DNA of 64,000 nt from Mammaliicoccus sciuri (GTDB taxonomy: Bacteria > Bacillota > Bacilli > Staphylococcales > Staphylococcaceae). The stretch covers positions 59,279 through 123,278 of the forward strand of contig NZ_PPQD01000005.1 in the NCBI RefSeq assembly GCF_002901825.1, in the 5' to 3' direction. The stretch's first letter is position 1, and each line of letters begins with the position of its first letter. The translations under genes were made by a program, and so were the position numbers. Below, piece by piece: positions 49,429 to 59,402 of the stretch. Under the pieces are notes generated by a model. The model was not told the DNA's origin, did not search any database, and saw only the letters and a list, made by a program, of their open reading frames with translations.

Positions 49429-50424
49429 TTATTTTGTTAATCTTGAATATCTGTCGTTTAAAATTTTATTAATCATGAGTATTTCATAAATAATGTGACT
49501 TTTTATTTGGTTTTCATCAAATTCATTCAATCCTTTAACACTATTTTTTAATGTGGATGCAGCATTTTTTTGTTTTTTATATTCATTTGCTTTTATTAAA
49601 TGTTCATATGATTTGATGAAATTTGAGATTGCTGTGCGTTCTTTTTCAGTAAAGACGATGTGCGTATTCTCTGGTAAATATACTAGGTTTAATAAATGTG
49701 CATTTAGTAGTCGGTTAATGTGATATTTCATTTCGACTTTTCTAATGTGAGATTTAGATTCTTTTTTTGCTCTATGGTAATCGTATTCTTCTTTTTGATA
49801 TTTTATAAGTTGTTCAATTTTAGTGGCTTGCTGTTGTAATGTTGATACTTTTTTCATGGATAGGGCAGATTCATATTCACCTAGTAATAGTTCTTTAAGT
49901 CTAGATATGTATATTTCTAAAATACTTTGATCCATTTTATGATTGATGTCTTCTATTTGATTTATATATTTAGGTGGCAAAATAATAAAATTGACGATGC
50001 CTGCGGTTGCAAGACCAATTGTAGTAGTTGCTAATCGTGATACGAAATTATATACAAATGCTTCATGGATAACAGGGACCATTGCGACAGCTGTAATGGC
50101 AGCAACTAACATTCCATCAAATAATTTAAGTTTATAACATACTAAAATCGTGACGGTTGCTGCTAATGAATAACTTAAAGGTGATTCTCCAAAGAAGTAT
50201 GTACTAATAACGGCTATAAATGCACCGAGTATTGAAGCGGGGAACCTTACAAAAGCTTTCTTTAAGGATGCTTTAGCTGTAGGTTCTATTGTCACAATTG
50301 ATGTGATAACCGCAAATATAGGGTTTAAATTTAAAGACATACATATTAAACCTGTTAAAAAAGTTGCTAATCCAGTTTTAATAATTCTTGCACCGATAAT
50401 TCGAGATAACCAATTTTCTTTCAT
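49429..50424 (-). CDS. Aromatic acid exporter family membrane protein (ArAE/FUSC-like)
   Basis: A 331-aa protein: about six membrane helices in the first 140 residues, then a soluble, coiled-coil-rich C-terminal half (about 145-331). NPIFAVITSIVTIEPTAKASLKKAFVRFPAS is typical of the ArAE_1/DUF939 group. Substrates are unknown. The frame begins at TTG 50430, but GGAG is 8 nt before ATG 50424, which is chosen. Divergent from map. Confidence 0.85.
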   Translation of the reverse strand: MKENWLSRIIGARIIKTGLATFLTGLICMSLNLNPIFAVITSIVTIEPTAKASLKKAFVRFPASILGAFIAVISTYFFGESPLSYSLAATVTILVCYKLKLFDGMLVAAITAVAMVPVIHEAFVYNFVSRLATTTIGLATAGIVNFIILPPKYINQIEDINHKMDQSILEIYISRLKELLLGEYESALSMKKVSTLQQQATKIEQLIKYQKEEYDYHRAKKESKSHIRKVEMKYHINRLLNAHLLNLVYLPENTHIVFTEKERTAISNFIKSYEHLIKANEYKKQKNAASTLKNSVKGLNEFDENQIKSHIIYEILMINKILNDRYSRLTK

Positions 50425-50470
50425 ATTCAAAACTCCGAAATCATTTTTTTATAGTATAACATGCATTTTC

Positions 50471-50479
50471 TGATATAAT
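50471..50479 (+). promoter_or_regulatory. Extended -10 promoter of map
   Basis: TGATATAAT (50471-50479), perfect TATAAT with TGn, 42 bp before the start. Confidence 0.6.
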
Positions 50480-50521
50480 GATAAACGACAAAAAAATTTT
50501 AAAAGAAAGAACGGGATTTAA

Positions 50522-51277
<756 letters not shown>

Positions 51278-51286
51278 AAATATAAG

Positions 51287-51338
51287 AGGAGTGGATAGAA
51301 TTGATTAAACATACAAGATTCTATACTACTCCTTTTTA
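51287..51338 (+). terminator. Terminator after map
   Basis: AGGAGT-GGATAGAAT (51288-51301) pairs with ATTCTAT-ACTACTCCT (51318-51333), followed by T5. Confidence 0.8.
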
Positions 51339-51352
51339 TTTTTCTAAGACTA

Positions 51353-51412
51353 AGGTCCTATTGAAAATTCAATCCTAGGTCCATTTTTAGATTTGAAATA
51401 ACATTTTATAAT
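51353..51412 (+). promoter_or_regulatory. vra operon promoter with AGGTCC direct repeats and palindrome
   Basis: TATAAT (51407-51412) without a recognisable -35. Upstream lie AGGTCC at 51353-51358 and 51377-51382 (24 bp apart) flanking the palindrome ATTGAAAATTCAAT (51360-51373). This is the expected place for VraR-P binding; a poor -35 fits an activated promoter. Confidence 0.5.
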
Positions 51413-51443
51413 AGAGTTTAATATGACAGAAGTAGGTGATTCT

Positions 51444-51833
51444 ATGTTTAATGTTGTTTCAGATCAATTAAAGCAATTGATTCTTGTTTCGTATTATGAA
51501 AGTTTAGATACATGTGCAAAGCGCTTAGATGTTAAAATTAAAGCTATGAAACAGTACATCACGTATCTTGAACAAAAACGTTGTCAATTAAGTAAATTAA
51601 TTGATAAATATACTTTAGAATTAGACAATAAGTATATGGACAAGATTGAAGATTTTAAAATTAAATGTGCTAAAAAATTAGAAGATCATGATTTACAATG
51701 GTTACAAAAGCAAATTAATATGTTAGAAAGTGAATTAGCGAAAATTGACGAAGCTATGAAAAGCACTTTAGATAAAATTGCTGATACGATAGCTGAGCGT
51801 ACGATGCTTACTCAGATGAATTCACTTCTCTAA
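51444..51833 (+). CDS. vraU: VraU-like protein, first gene of the vra operon
   Basis: A 129-aa soluble, largely helical, charged protein with probable coiled coil (about 40-110) and no signal or membrane segment. By position it equals vraU, the first gene of the vraUTSR cell-wall stress operon of S. aureus; its function is unclear. ATG 51423 would leave almost no leader after the predicted transcription start; AGGTGAT before ATG 51444 is preferred. It is 12 bp from vraT. Confidence 0.8.
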   Translation: MFNVVSDQLKQLILVSYYESLDTCAKRLDVKIKAMKQYITYLEQKRCQLSKLIDKYTLELDNKYMDKIEDFKIKCAKKLEDHDLQWLQKQINMLESELAKIDEAMKSTLDKIADTIAERTMLTQMNSLL

Positions 51834-51845
51834 AAAAGGAGTGGT

Positions 51846-52559
51846 ATGTTGAAGAATAAATTTATATCAACTGAATTGTTGATCGTATTATCTGTATTGA
51901 TTTTGTTATCAAACATTTACTATATTTTCTTTGAGAAAATAGGCTTATTACTCGTTGTTGTAATGGGTACGATATTTATATATGTAGGGTATTTATATTT
52001 TCATAAATTACGGGGATTAATTATATTTTGGATAGGCGCTATTTTAATGATTTATGCATTACTTTCTAATCCATACATGCTTGCCATTTTATTTTTATTC
52101 TTAGTATTTTTAGTTATTAGATATTTTCTATATCGTAAGAAACCATTAAGAGTAGAACATATCGACCAAACGTCAAATGAAAATATTAACGAGTCATTTA
52201 TAAAACAGCGATGGTTCTCTCCTCAAAAGACACCACACTATATTTATAAATGGGAAGATATACAAATTCAACAAGCAATTGGAGATATTGAATTAGATTT
52301 ATCTTTAGCTGCTAATTTATCTGAGCATAATGTTATTGTCGTGAGACAATATATTGGAAAGACACAAATTATTGTTCCTTATAATTACCATGTACATGTA
52401 CATATAACTGCTTTATATGGCAGATTATATATGAATGATCAAGTGTATAGAGTGAAAAATGAAACGGTACATTATGAGGAAAATAGTCACAAAAACTCAT
52501 TTAAAGTTAATATATTCTTCTCAACATTTATGGGAGATGTTGAGGTGATTTATCGATGA
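51846..52559 (+). CDS. vraT: VraT (LiaF/YvqF-like) membrane protein
   Basis: A 237-aa protein with four N-terminal membrane helices (about 8-95) and a C-terminal cytosolic-type DUF2154/LiaF domain (about 130-237: [32 protein letters not shown]). In S. aureus VraT is needed for VraSR signalling on cell-wall damage; its Bacillus relative LiaF inhibits LiaRS. AAGGAG precedes the ATG. The stop overlaps vraS by 4 nt. Confidence 0.93.
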   Translation: MLKNKFISTELLIVLSVLILLSNIYYIFFEKIGLLLVVVMGTIFIYVGYLYFHKLRGLIIFWIGAILMIYALLSNPYMLAILFLFLVFLVIRYFLYRKKPLRVEHIDQTSNENINESFIKQRWFSPQKTPHYIYKWEDIQIQQAIGDIELDLSLAANLSEHNVIVVRQYIGKTQIIVPYNYHVHVHITALYGRLYMNDQVYRVKNETVHYEENSHKNSFKVNIFFSTFMGDVEVIYR

Positions 52560-53599
52560 ATAACTACACAAGAATTATAGGTTCAATGCTTATACTTGTT
52601 TATACAATTGTTGGTATATTATTTTTCTTAGATCGAATTTTTATTAATATTATATATTTTCAAGGTATATTTTATACTCAAATATTAGGTGTACCAGCAT
52701 TCCTATTTATCAACATTGTAGTTATTTTGCTATGTATTATAATAGGGACTGCAGTCGCCTACAAAATTAATCAACAGCATCATTGGATTAAAGAACAAAT
52801 CGAAAGATCTTTTCAAGGAGAAATGTTAGGTGTAAATCACCATGAAATTGATTTGCACAAAGAAACTTTAGAAATTTATCAAACATTAATTCCGTTGCAC
52901 GAAGAACTATACACATTGAGATTAAAGTCTCAACAAATTATTAATGAATCGTATCAAATGCAAGATTCCGTCGTTAAAAAAATCATAGAAGATGAGCGAC
53001 AAAGGTTAGCAAGAGAATTACATGACTCAGTAAGTCAGCAATTATTTGCGGCAAGTATGATGTTATCTGCAATTAAATCATCAGAATTAAAAGAGCCATT
53101 AGCAAAACAAGTAGACTTATTAGAAAAAATGATACAAGATTCGCAATTAGAAATGCGTGCTTTATTATTACATTTAAGACCTCTAGGATTAAAAAATAAA
53201 TCGCTTGGTGAAGGGATTAAAGATTTAGTAGTCGACCTGAAACAAAAAATACCAATGAAAGTTGTTTATGATATAGAAGATATAGAAATAGCCAAAGGTA
53301 CAGAAGACCATCTATTCCGCATAACTCAAGAGGCAATATCTAATACGTTACGTCATTCTAAAGGTACAAAAGTTTCAATAGAGTTAATAGATACGAATGA
53401 TTATGTTATATTACGTATACAAGATGACGGTGTAGGTTTTGACACATCTAAAAGAGATCCACAGAGTTATGGGCTAAATACTATGAACGAACGCGCATTA
53501 GAAATTGGAGCCACTCTCAATATTATTTCAATGCCTGAATCGGGAACGCGTATTGAAGTTAAGGTACCAAATAATAAGGAGGAACAATATGACAATTAG
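52556..53599 (+). CDS. vraS: Sensor histidine kinase VraS
   Basis: A 347-aa membrane kinase: two helices (about 8-28 and 44-68) with a very short external loop (intramembrane-sensing type), then a HisKA_3 domain with phospho-acceptor His156 in [13 protein letters not shown] and HATPase_c ([16 protein letters not shown]). Numbering of His156 equals S. aureus VraS. It overlaps vraT and vraR (11 bp). Confidence 0.96.
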   Translation: MNNYTRIIGSMLILVYTIVGILFFLDRIFINIIYFQGIFYTQILGVPAFLFINIVVILLCIIIGTAVAYKINQQHHWIKEQIERSFQGEMLGVNHHEIDLHKETLEIYQTLIPLHEELYTLRLKSQQIINESYQMQDSVVKKIIEDERQRLARELHDSVSQQLFAASMMLSAIKSSELKEPLAKQVDLLEKMIQDSQLEMRALLLHLRPLGLKNKSLGEGIKDLVVDLKQKIPMKVVYDIEDIEIAKGTEDHLFRITQEAISNTLRHSKGTKVSIELIDTNDYVILRIQDDGVGFDTSKRDPQSYGLNTMNERALEIGATLNIISMPESGTRIEVKVPNNKEEQYDN

Positions 53600-54218
53600 A
53601 GTATTATTTGTAGATGATCATGAAATGGTTCGAATCGGAATCTCTAGTTATTTATCTACACAAGAAGATATTTCCGTCATAGGGGAAGCAGCATCAGGTA
53701 GAGAAGGTATTGAAAAAGCTGAAGAATTAGAACCCGATGTCATTTTAATGGATTTAGTGATGGATGATATGAATGGTATAGAAGCAACACAACATATAAA
53801 AAAGCATCAACCAAGTGTTAAAATCGTCATGTTAACAAGTTTCATTGAAGATAATGAAGTCTACCAAGCCTTAGATGCGGGTGTTGATAGTTATATATTA
53901 AAGACGACTTCTGCGGATGATATCGCAAATGCGATACGTAAGACGTACAATAAAGAGTCTATTTTCGAACCAGAAGTACTTGTAAAAATGAGAAATAGAA
54001 TGAACCAGAAAGCTGAATTATTCGAAATGTTGACTGAACGAGAAATGGAAATATTATTATTAATCGCTAAAGGTTATTCTAACCAAGAAATAGCAAGTGC
54101 TTCCCATATTACAATTAAGACAGTTAAAACGCACGTTAGTAATATATTAAGTAAATTAGAAGTACAAGATAGAACACAGGCTGTTATATATGCCTTTCAA
54201 CATAATTTAATATCATAA
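53589..54218 (+). CDS. vraR: Response regulator VraR
   Basis: A 209-aa NarL/FixJ-type regulator: receiver domain with phospho-acceptor Asp55 (ILMDLVMDD), and a LuxR-type HTH ([22 protein letters not shown]...[11 protein letters not shown], about 143-200). AAGGAGG before ATG 53589 excludes the longer frame from 53505. It activates the cell-wall stress regulon and probably its own operon. Confidence 0.97.
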   Translation: MTIRVLFVDDHEMVRIGISSYLSTQEDISVIGEAASGREGIEKAEELEPDVILMDLVMDDMNGIEATQHIKKHQPSVKIVMLTSFIEDNEVYQALDAGVDSYILKTTSADDIANAIRKTYNKESIFEPEVLVKMRNRMNQKAELFEMLTEREMEILLLIAKGYSNQEIASASHITIKTVKTHVSNILSKLEVQDRTQAVIYAFQHNLIS

Positions 54219-54259
54219 AAAAGAAGTTGAGCTTCCAGAAAGGAGCTCAACTTCTTTTA
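54217..54259. terminator. Bidirectional terminator after vraR
   Basis: AAGAAGTTGAGCT (54221-54233) and AGCTCAACTTCTT (54244-54256), perfect 13-bp stem with A/T flanks, between convergent genes. Confidence 0.9.
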
Positions 54260-54826
54260 TTTAGTAAATTCATATCCATTTTGAATCACTTCTAAATCAC
54301 CATTGTGTGGATCAATAACAAGTCCATGTATAGGAACGGATTGATCAAATAAAGGATGGTTATATACTTTTTGTATATTTGTTTGAACATTTTCGGTAAC
54401 ATCATCAAATCCTCTTAAGAATTGGTGAATATTAATACCTGAATGCTCGATTGTATTAAGCGTATCATCTGTGATACCACGACTTTTCATTGTATCTATT
54501 ACTGAGTCCACATCCAAATTCCCCATTCCACAGTCTTTATGACCCATGATAATGATTTCTTCAGCACCAAGTGCATAAATCGCTACTAATAAGCTTCGCA
54601 TAGTAGACCCATATGGATGAGAAATTGTTGCGCCAGCATTTTTAACAACTTTAATATCACCATTTTTAAAGCCTAATGCACGCGTAGAAAGTTCTGTTAA
54701 TCGCGTATCCATACAAGTAAGCAATACTGCTTTAGCATTAGGTGTCTTCGTTGTTATAAGATTTTCATATTCCTTATTTTCTATGAAAGCTGCATTATAT
54801 TCTAAAATATCATTCAATAGAGGCAT
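54257..54826 (-). CDS. Beta-class carbonic anhydrase
   Basis: A 189-aa enzyme interconverting CO2 and bicarbonate. Zinc ligands Cys38 (in CMDTRL with Asp40-Arg42 dyad), His96 and Cys99 (GHKDCGMGNLDV). Similar small beta-CAs are the only CA type in many Firmicutes. Its start overlaps the 3' end of the YihY gene by 17 bp, with GGTGAT 7-10 nt upstream, so translation is coupled. Confidence 0.93.
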   Translation of the reverse strand: MPLLNDILEYNAAFIENKEYENLITTKTPNAKAVLLTCMDTRLTELSTRALGFKNGDIKVVKNAGATISHPYGSTMRSLLVAIYALGAEEIIIMGHKDCGMGNLDVDSVIDTMKSRGITDDTLNTIEHSGINIHQFLRGFDDVTENVQTNIQKVYNHPLFDQSVPIHGLVIDPHNGDLEVIQNGYEFTK

Positions 54827-55877
54827 TAGTCATATCACCGTTTTCTGTTAAGTTATTAAATGCTTGCTCTTCTGGTGATCCATTTTTAAGCATTTTCTTC
54901 TGATGTAATACTGCGTTTATTTCTGCACCTATGATAATAATTAATCCTGTTAAGAATAACCAAATCATCAATACGATAATACCTCCGATACTACCATATG
55001 TCTTAGAGTAGTTAGCGAAATTATTAACATATAAACCAAATAGTGCACTTGAGCCTAACCATGCAATTGTTGTAAAAGCTGCACCAGGAACAACTGATAA
55101 TAATTTAATTTTGATGTTTGGTGCGAGTGTATAAAGTGTGATGAACACGATAAACGTCACAATTAATGGTAATACGACTTTAATTAAACTAAATATCCAA
55201 CGTAATTCAGATTCTAATCCTAAAGGACCGAATAATAAATTGCCGATTTGTTGTCCAAATATAGGTAGTGCTATTGCAATACCGAATACAACAACCATAA
55301 TAACTGTGAAGAAGACACTCATGATTTTAAGTATGATGGCATTTCTTCCATCTTCAACATCATAAGCGACATTAAATGCGTTCATTAAAGCAGTCATACC
55401 ATTTGAAGCAGACCATAATGCTGCAATTAAACCGAATGAGAATAAGCCACCACTGGCATTATTCATAACGTCATCAATTATGCCAGTAATTAATTTTGCC
55501 GTATCGCCAGGTGCATTTTCTGATATCATATTTGTAATTGTATCAGGATTGACTTGGAATAATGGTATCAACGTTAACACAAATATTAGAGTAGGGAATA
55601 ATGCAAGTAAGAAATAATATGAAAGCTGTGCTGCAAGTCCTGTAGCATTATCCTTACCAATTCTGTATATTAAAGTTGATAAAATATTACCGTCTTTCGT
55701 AAATTTGGCTGGTTTATTGATCTTTGAAACGTAAAATATTTGATTATCCTTCTTTGCTGTTTTAGATTCAAATTTTTGTGGTGGAATATAATGTTCTTTC
55801 TTAATAGACTTTTTTTGTTCGTCTTTAAAATGTTTAGCTTGTTCTAAAAATTTTGAGCTCGATTTATCATTTCCCAT
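54810..55877 (-). CDS. YihY/BrkB family inner membrane protein
   Basis: A 355-aa protein with a basic, cytosolic N-terminal 60 residues, then six helices (about 85-320). LAAQLSYYFLLALFPTLIF is the hallmark of the YihY family (once misnamed RNase BN). Function is not established. It is upstream of and overlapping the carbonic anhydrase gene on the same strand. Confidence 0.9.
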   Translation of the reverse strand: MGNDKSSSKFLEQAKHFKDEQKKSIKKEHYIPPQKFESKTAKKDNQIFYVSKINKPAKFTKDGNILSTLIYRIGKDNATGLAAQLSYYFLLALFPTLIFVLTLIPLFQVNPDTITNMISENAPGDTAKLITGIIDDVMNNASGGLFSFGLIAALWSASNGMTALMNAFNVAYDVEDGRNAIILKIMSVFFTVIMVVVFGIAIALPIFGQQIGNLLFGPLGLESELRWIFSLIKVVLPLIVTFIVFITLYTLAPNIKIKLLSVVPGAAFTTIAWLGSSALFGLYVNNFANYSKTYGSIGGIIVLMIWLFLTGLIIIIGAEINAVLHQKKMLKNGSPEEQAFNNLTENGDMTNASIE

Positions 55878-55902
55878 ATAAATTCTCCTAATTTAATATG
55901 AT

Positions 55903-55940
55903 GTTAAAAAAGACTAGGTTAGTTGAATAAGCCTAGTCTT
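55903..55940 (-). terminator. Terminator after YtxH-like gene
   Basis: AAGACTAGG (55910-55918) pairs with CCTAGTCTT (55932-55940); on the minus strand a T run follows. Confidence 0.8.
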
Positions 55941-55949
55941 TAATATAAA

Positions 55950-56249
55950 TTATGAATGGTTTGAACCTGAGATTTGTCTTTGATTCTTTTTCTCAATGAA
56001 TGTATCTTTAGCATCCATAATTGATTGTTCTAATTCTGGATTTTTACGACGAATTTCTTCGATTACATCTTTCCAGTATAGAACTTCATCTTTAATTTGA
56101 TCTAATTTAGAAGGTTCTCTTGAAGTGTTGCCTTCTTTAATGTTTTGTACTTGGTTTGATAATGATTGGCGAGTGTTTTTATCAGCTAATGCAATAATTG
56201 CGCCAATTGTACCACCTATTAAAATAGCAGGAACTAATTTGTTTTGCAT
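55950..56249 (-). CDS. YtxH domain-containing protein
   Basis: A 99-aa protein: short hydrophobic N-terminal segment with glycine-rich VPAILIGGTIGAIIALA (6-22), then a charged helical region. This is the YtxH/general-stress (gas vesicle GvpP-like) layout. A putative membrane-associated stress protein; no catalytic residues. AAGGGGAAA precedes the ATG. Confidence 0.82.
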   Translation of the reverse strand: MQNKLVPAILIGGTIGAIIALADKNTRQSLSNQVQNIKEGNTSREPSKLDQIKDEVLYWKDVIEEIRRKNPELEQSIMDAKDTFIEKKNQRQISGSNHS

Positions 56250-56411
56250 AATGTTTTTCCCCTTTCCAGAATATAACTTTAAATTAACATTGACCTACAT
56301 ATCATATCACATATGAATCTTAAATTAGAGAATATAGGCGTTAATATATGTTATAAATATCACTAATGTTGTTTATTCCCATTAATTTAGAGATATAAAC
56401 ACAATTGTAGT

Positions 56412-56777
56412 TTATAATAGTGCATTAGACAATAGCTTTTCAAAAGGCATAATATCTAAATTTCTACCTATTTTAATTTTAAAATGCCCAGCTCTCGTCC
56501 ATAATGTGATTTCACCGTTTAAATCAAGTAGTTTACCAGCATTCTCAGTAGACCACATCAGTATAATATTATAAGGTATAGAGTAAGTTTCTATTTTCTT
56601 ACCGGTGATACCTTGCATATCACGAATGATAATTCGTTTGTTTGTAAATACGGCAGTATCTCTGAATGTCTTAAAAGCACTATAAGCTTCTTCGCCATCA
56701 ACAAGATATTGTGAAATATTATCTGGTACTGCAACTTGTTCAAAAAGGGTCCATGAAAGTATATCTTGAACAGCCAC
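56412..56777 (-). CDS. Bacterial PH-domain protein (bPH_1/YvbH-like)
   Basis: A 121-aa protein that consists almost wholly of a bacterial pleckstrin-homology-like domain: EEAYSAFKTFRDTAVFTNKRIIIRD followed by the KKIETYSIPYNII strand. The start is GTG at 56777, with GGAG 9 nt upstream; GTG 56786 overlaps the ribosome site and is unlikely. Function unknown. The gap 56250-56411 downstream holds nothing recognisable. Confidence 0.82.
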   Translation of the reverse strand: MAVQDILSWTLFEQVAVPDNISQYLVDGEEAYSAFKTFRDTAVFTNKRIIIRDMQGITGKKIETYSIPYNIILMWSTENAGKLLDLNGEITLWTRAGHFKIKIGRNLDIMPFEKLLSNALL

Positions 56778-56914
56778 TAGAATCACTCCTCACCTTATAA
56801 TTCATGTTTATTGTATAAAATATTCATATAAATTGTAAAGTGAATATATAAGTTTGATAGTTTTAATTATAATTACTTTTTGCTAAACTAAATTTTGAAA
56901 GGATGATAAAAAAG

Positions 56915-57118
56915 ATGACTGAATCAATAGAACAAATGGTAGATGATTTAAAAGGCAAGTTACGATTAGTAAATACAAGTGTATTGAATAAAGATGCAAT
57001 ACCTGAAGAAAAGAGAGAAGAATTAAAAGAAATACATACTATGGTCATGTCTAGAAAAAATATATCAGCAAGTGAAATGTCTGCCATTACACAAGCTTTA
57101 GGTGACCTTAGAAAATAA
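56915..57118 (+). CDS. DUF1128 protein
   Basis: A 67-aa all-helical acidic-basic protein of the DUF1128 family (SIEQMVDDLKGKLRLVN, MSAITQALGDLRK). Function unknown. GAAAGGATG precedes ATG 56915. It is 18 bp before the M29 aminopeptidase start, and this pairing is common in staphylococci. Confidence 0.85.
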   Translation: MTESIEQMVDDLKGKLRLVNTSVLNKDAIPEEKREELKEIHTMVMSRKNISASEMSAITQALGDLRK

Positions 57119-57136
57119 ACAAAGGTGGTTATACAA

Positions 57137-58366
57137 ATGGGTTATGAAAAACAGCTTCAAAAATATGCAGAGTTATTAGTAAAAGTTGGTTTGAATGTTC
57201 AGGAAAAAGAACCTGTATATATTCAAGCTTCAATTGATGCAAGTGAGTTTGTACATTTAGTTGTTGAGGAAGCGTACAAAATAGGGGCAGAAGACGTAAA
57301 AGTTAGGTACAACGATGATAGAATTGCACAGCTTAAATACCAATATGAACCTGAAGCATTTTTTGAGAATGTTAAACAATATGATATTGATGAAAAAATG
57401 GATTATTTAGATAGAAAAGCAGCGTTCTTATCAATTGTTTCATCTAGTCCAGATAGTTTGAAAGATGCTGATCCTAACAAAATTCGCAAATCAATGGCAG
57501 CAAACGGGAAAGCATTTAAAGACTATATGGTTGCTGTACAAAGTGATCGCATGAGTTGGTGTGTAGCTTCATATCCATCAGTAGGTTGGGCTAAAATGAT
57601 GTTCCCTGAATTAAGTGATAATGAAGCGGTCAATAAATTACTTGAAACAATTTTAAAAACAGTACGAGTTGATCAAGAAGACCCAGTTAAAGCTTGGGAA
57701 GAACATGATCACTTATTACATGAAAAAGCTGATTATTTAAATAACAAAAAGTATAAAGCATTGCATTACAAATCAGCAGGTACTGACTTAACAATTGAAT
57801 TACCAGACGGTCAATATTGGTCTGGTGCTAGTTCTGTAAACTCAAAAGGCAACAGCTTTGTAGCAAATATGCCTACTGAAGAAGTATTTACTGCACCACA
57901 TAAAAATGGTGTTAACGGAACAGTCAGTAATACATTACCTTTAAGTTATTCAGGTAATATTATTGATGACTTTACTTTGACATTTAAAGATGGTGTAGTA
58001 GTAGACTACAAAGCCGGTGTTGGAGAAGAAATTTTGAAATCGATTCTTGAAACAGATGAAGGTTCAAAACGACTAGGTGAAGTAGCCTTAGTACCTGTTG
58101 ATTCACCAATTTCTAACATGAACACGTTATTCTATAATACATTATTTGATGAAAATGCATCATGTCACATTGCATTAGGTTCAGCTTATGCGTTTTGTAT
58201 TGAAGGTGGCAAAGATATGTCAGCAGAACAGTTAGCAGAAAATGGTTTAAATGATTCAACTACACATGTTGACTTTATGATTGGCAGCAAAGATTTATCA
58301 ATTGATGGCATTTTGGAAAATGGTGAGAAAGAACCAGTATTTAGAGATGGTAATTGGGCATTTTAA
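57137..58366 (+). CDS. M29 family aminopeptidase (AmpS/PepS)
   Basis: A 409-aa thermophilic-type aminopeptidase. The two-metal site residues lie in YKAGVGEEIL, LGEVALVPVDSPIS, NTLFDENASCHIALGSAY and STTHVDFMIGS (Glu, Glu, His, His, Asp set). It releases N-terminal amino acids from peptides in the cytosol. AAAGGTGG precedes ATG 57137, favoured over 57125. Confidence 0.95.
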   Translation: MGYEKQLQKYAELLVKVGLNVQEKEPVYIQASIDASEFVHLVVEEAYKIGAEDVKVRYNDDRIAQLKYQYEPEAFFENVKQYDIDEKMDYLDRKAAFLSIVSSSPDSLKDADPNKIRKSMAANGKAFKDYMVAVQSDRMSWCVASYPSVGWAKMMFPELSDNEAVNKLLETILKTVRVDQEDPVKAWEEHDHLLHEKADYLNNKKYKALHYKSAGTDLTIELPDGQYWSGASSVNSKGNSFVANMPTEEVFTAPHKNGVNGTVSNTLPLSYSGNIIDDFTLTFKDGVVVDYKAGVGEEILKSILETDEGSKRLGEVALVPVDSPISNMNTLFYNTLFDENASCHIALGSAYAFCIEGGKDMSAEQLAENGLNDSTTHVDFMIGSKDLSIDGILENGEKEPVFRDGNWAF

Positions 58367-58443
58367 AAGATAGCCATTTAAGAATACATCATGTATAATA
58401 AAGATAAATAAAGTCTTTATAGTCATTCAAAGGAGGGGATATC

Positions 58444-58623
58444 ATGAGTACACCAATGGAATGGAGCGTAATGATCGCATTTGTGTTCGCAATTTTTACA
58501 TTTGGCGGCGCTTTAATGATGTATCTTGTTCAAACATTCGATAGTAGAGAGTCTGTACGAATTGATACTGCTGAAGAAGCACTAGAGAAGAAAGTCTTTG
58601 ATGATGAGGAACATTATCATTAA
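58444..58623 (+). CDS. Small single-pass membrane protein (59 aa)
   Basis: ATG 58444 follows a strong AAGGAGGGG. The product begins MSTPMEWSVMIAFVFAIFTF, has one membrane helix (about 6-28) and an acidic, His-ended cytosolic tail (EEALEKKVFDDEEHYH). Too short for most ORF callers, but well-formed. A similar small gene sits near ampS in S. aureus by recollection. Function unknown. Confidence 0.75.
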   Translation: MSTPMEWSVMIAFVFAIFTFGGALMMYLVQTFDSRESVRIDTAEEALEKKVFDDEEHYH

Positions 58624-58633
58624 TAAGAATGGA

Positions 58634-58670
58634 AGAGACTGGGACATAACGGAATGCCTCAGTCTTTTTT
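58634..58670 (+). terminator. Terminator after 59-aa gene
   Basis: AGAGACTGGGACAT pairs with ATGCCTCAGTCT (to 58665) with a bulge, then T6. Confidence 0.75.
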
Positions 58671-58676
58671 AGTATC

Positions 58677-58797
58677 TTGGCAGTAGATGACTGAATTGAA
58701 AATGCGCTTTTATAAAGCTTTTTCCAACTCTAGTCATCCTTGCCGGGGCGGGACTACGAAATCTTTTTATATAAATTAGATTTCTGTCCCGCTCCCT
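58677..58797. repeat. Conserved staphylococcal intergenic hairpin element
   Basis: Two hairpins: a long imperfect one (58687-58737; ATGACT...AGTCAT ends) and a GC-rich one (58745-58796; GGGGCGGGAC against GTCCCGCTCCC). The first, read in reverse, resembles by memory a dispersed S. aureus intergenic sequence containing GACTAGAGTTGAAAAAAGC and CAGTCAACTACTGCC. It is likely a family-wide interspersed repeat also able to act as a terminator. Confidence 0.6.
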
Positions 58798-58840
58798 ATT
58801 TTTTTCAATAAAAATAAGCAAAATTGAACGGGGTTATAAT

Positions 58841-59353
58841 ATGAAAACGAAGAAACCAATGAAAGAATCAAGAAGTGTAAAATCCATTCAAATATTTCCA
58901 GAGGACACTAATCATCACAATACGATGTTCGGTGGTAAATTAATGGCGGAAATTGATGAAATCGCAGCAATCGCAGCGATGAGACATAGTGGGAATTCAG
59001 TTGTAACAGCATCTACTGATTCAGTAGATTTCTTACAACCAATCGGAACGGGTGAAGTGATATCGTTAGTTTCATTTGTTACTTATGCAGGTAAATCATC
59101 TATGGAGATTTGCGTAAAAGTTATTAGTGAAGACAATATTAATCAAAAGAAACATTTAGCAGCGTATAGCTTTTTAACATTTGTAGCTTTAGATAAAGAT
59201 GGGAACAAAGCAGAAGTTCCAGCAATCTATCCTGAAACAGATGATGAAAAATGGTTCTATGAAAGTGCGCAAGATAGAGTGAAACTACGCCAAGAAAGAA
59301 GAAAAGAAAGCAAGAAAACATTAGACTTCATGTCTACAAAACTATATATCTAA
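58841..59353 (+). CDS. Acyl-CoA thioesterase (hotdog fold, YkhA-like)
   Basis: A 170-aa hotdog thioesterase that cleaves acyl-CoA. HHNTMFGGKLMAEIDEIAAIAAMRHS (about 26-51) carries the catalytic Asp region; PIGTGEVISLVSFVTYAGKSSMEICVKV is the second strand set. AACGGGG precedes the ATG. Chain-length preference unknown. Confidence 0.92.
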   Translation: MKTKKPMKESRSVKSIQIFPEDTNHHNTMFGGKLMAEIDEIAAIAAMRHSGNSVVTASTDSVDFLQPIGTGEVISLVSFVTYAGKSSMEICVKVISEDNINQKKHLAAYSFLTFVALDKDGNKAEVPAIYPETDDEKWFYESAQDRVKLRQERRKESKKTLDFMSTKLYI

Positions 59354-59360
59354 TTTAAAT

Positions 59361-59398
59361 AAATGGCTAGGACAACAATCGTTATCCTAGCCATTTTT
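59361..59398. terminator. Terminator between thioesterase and radical SAM gene
   Basis: Perfect 12-bp arms AAATGGCTAGGA (59361-59372) and complement (59385-59396) with T run, between convergent genes. Confidence 0.88.
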
Positions 59399-59402
59399 TG
59401 TA

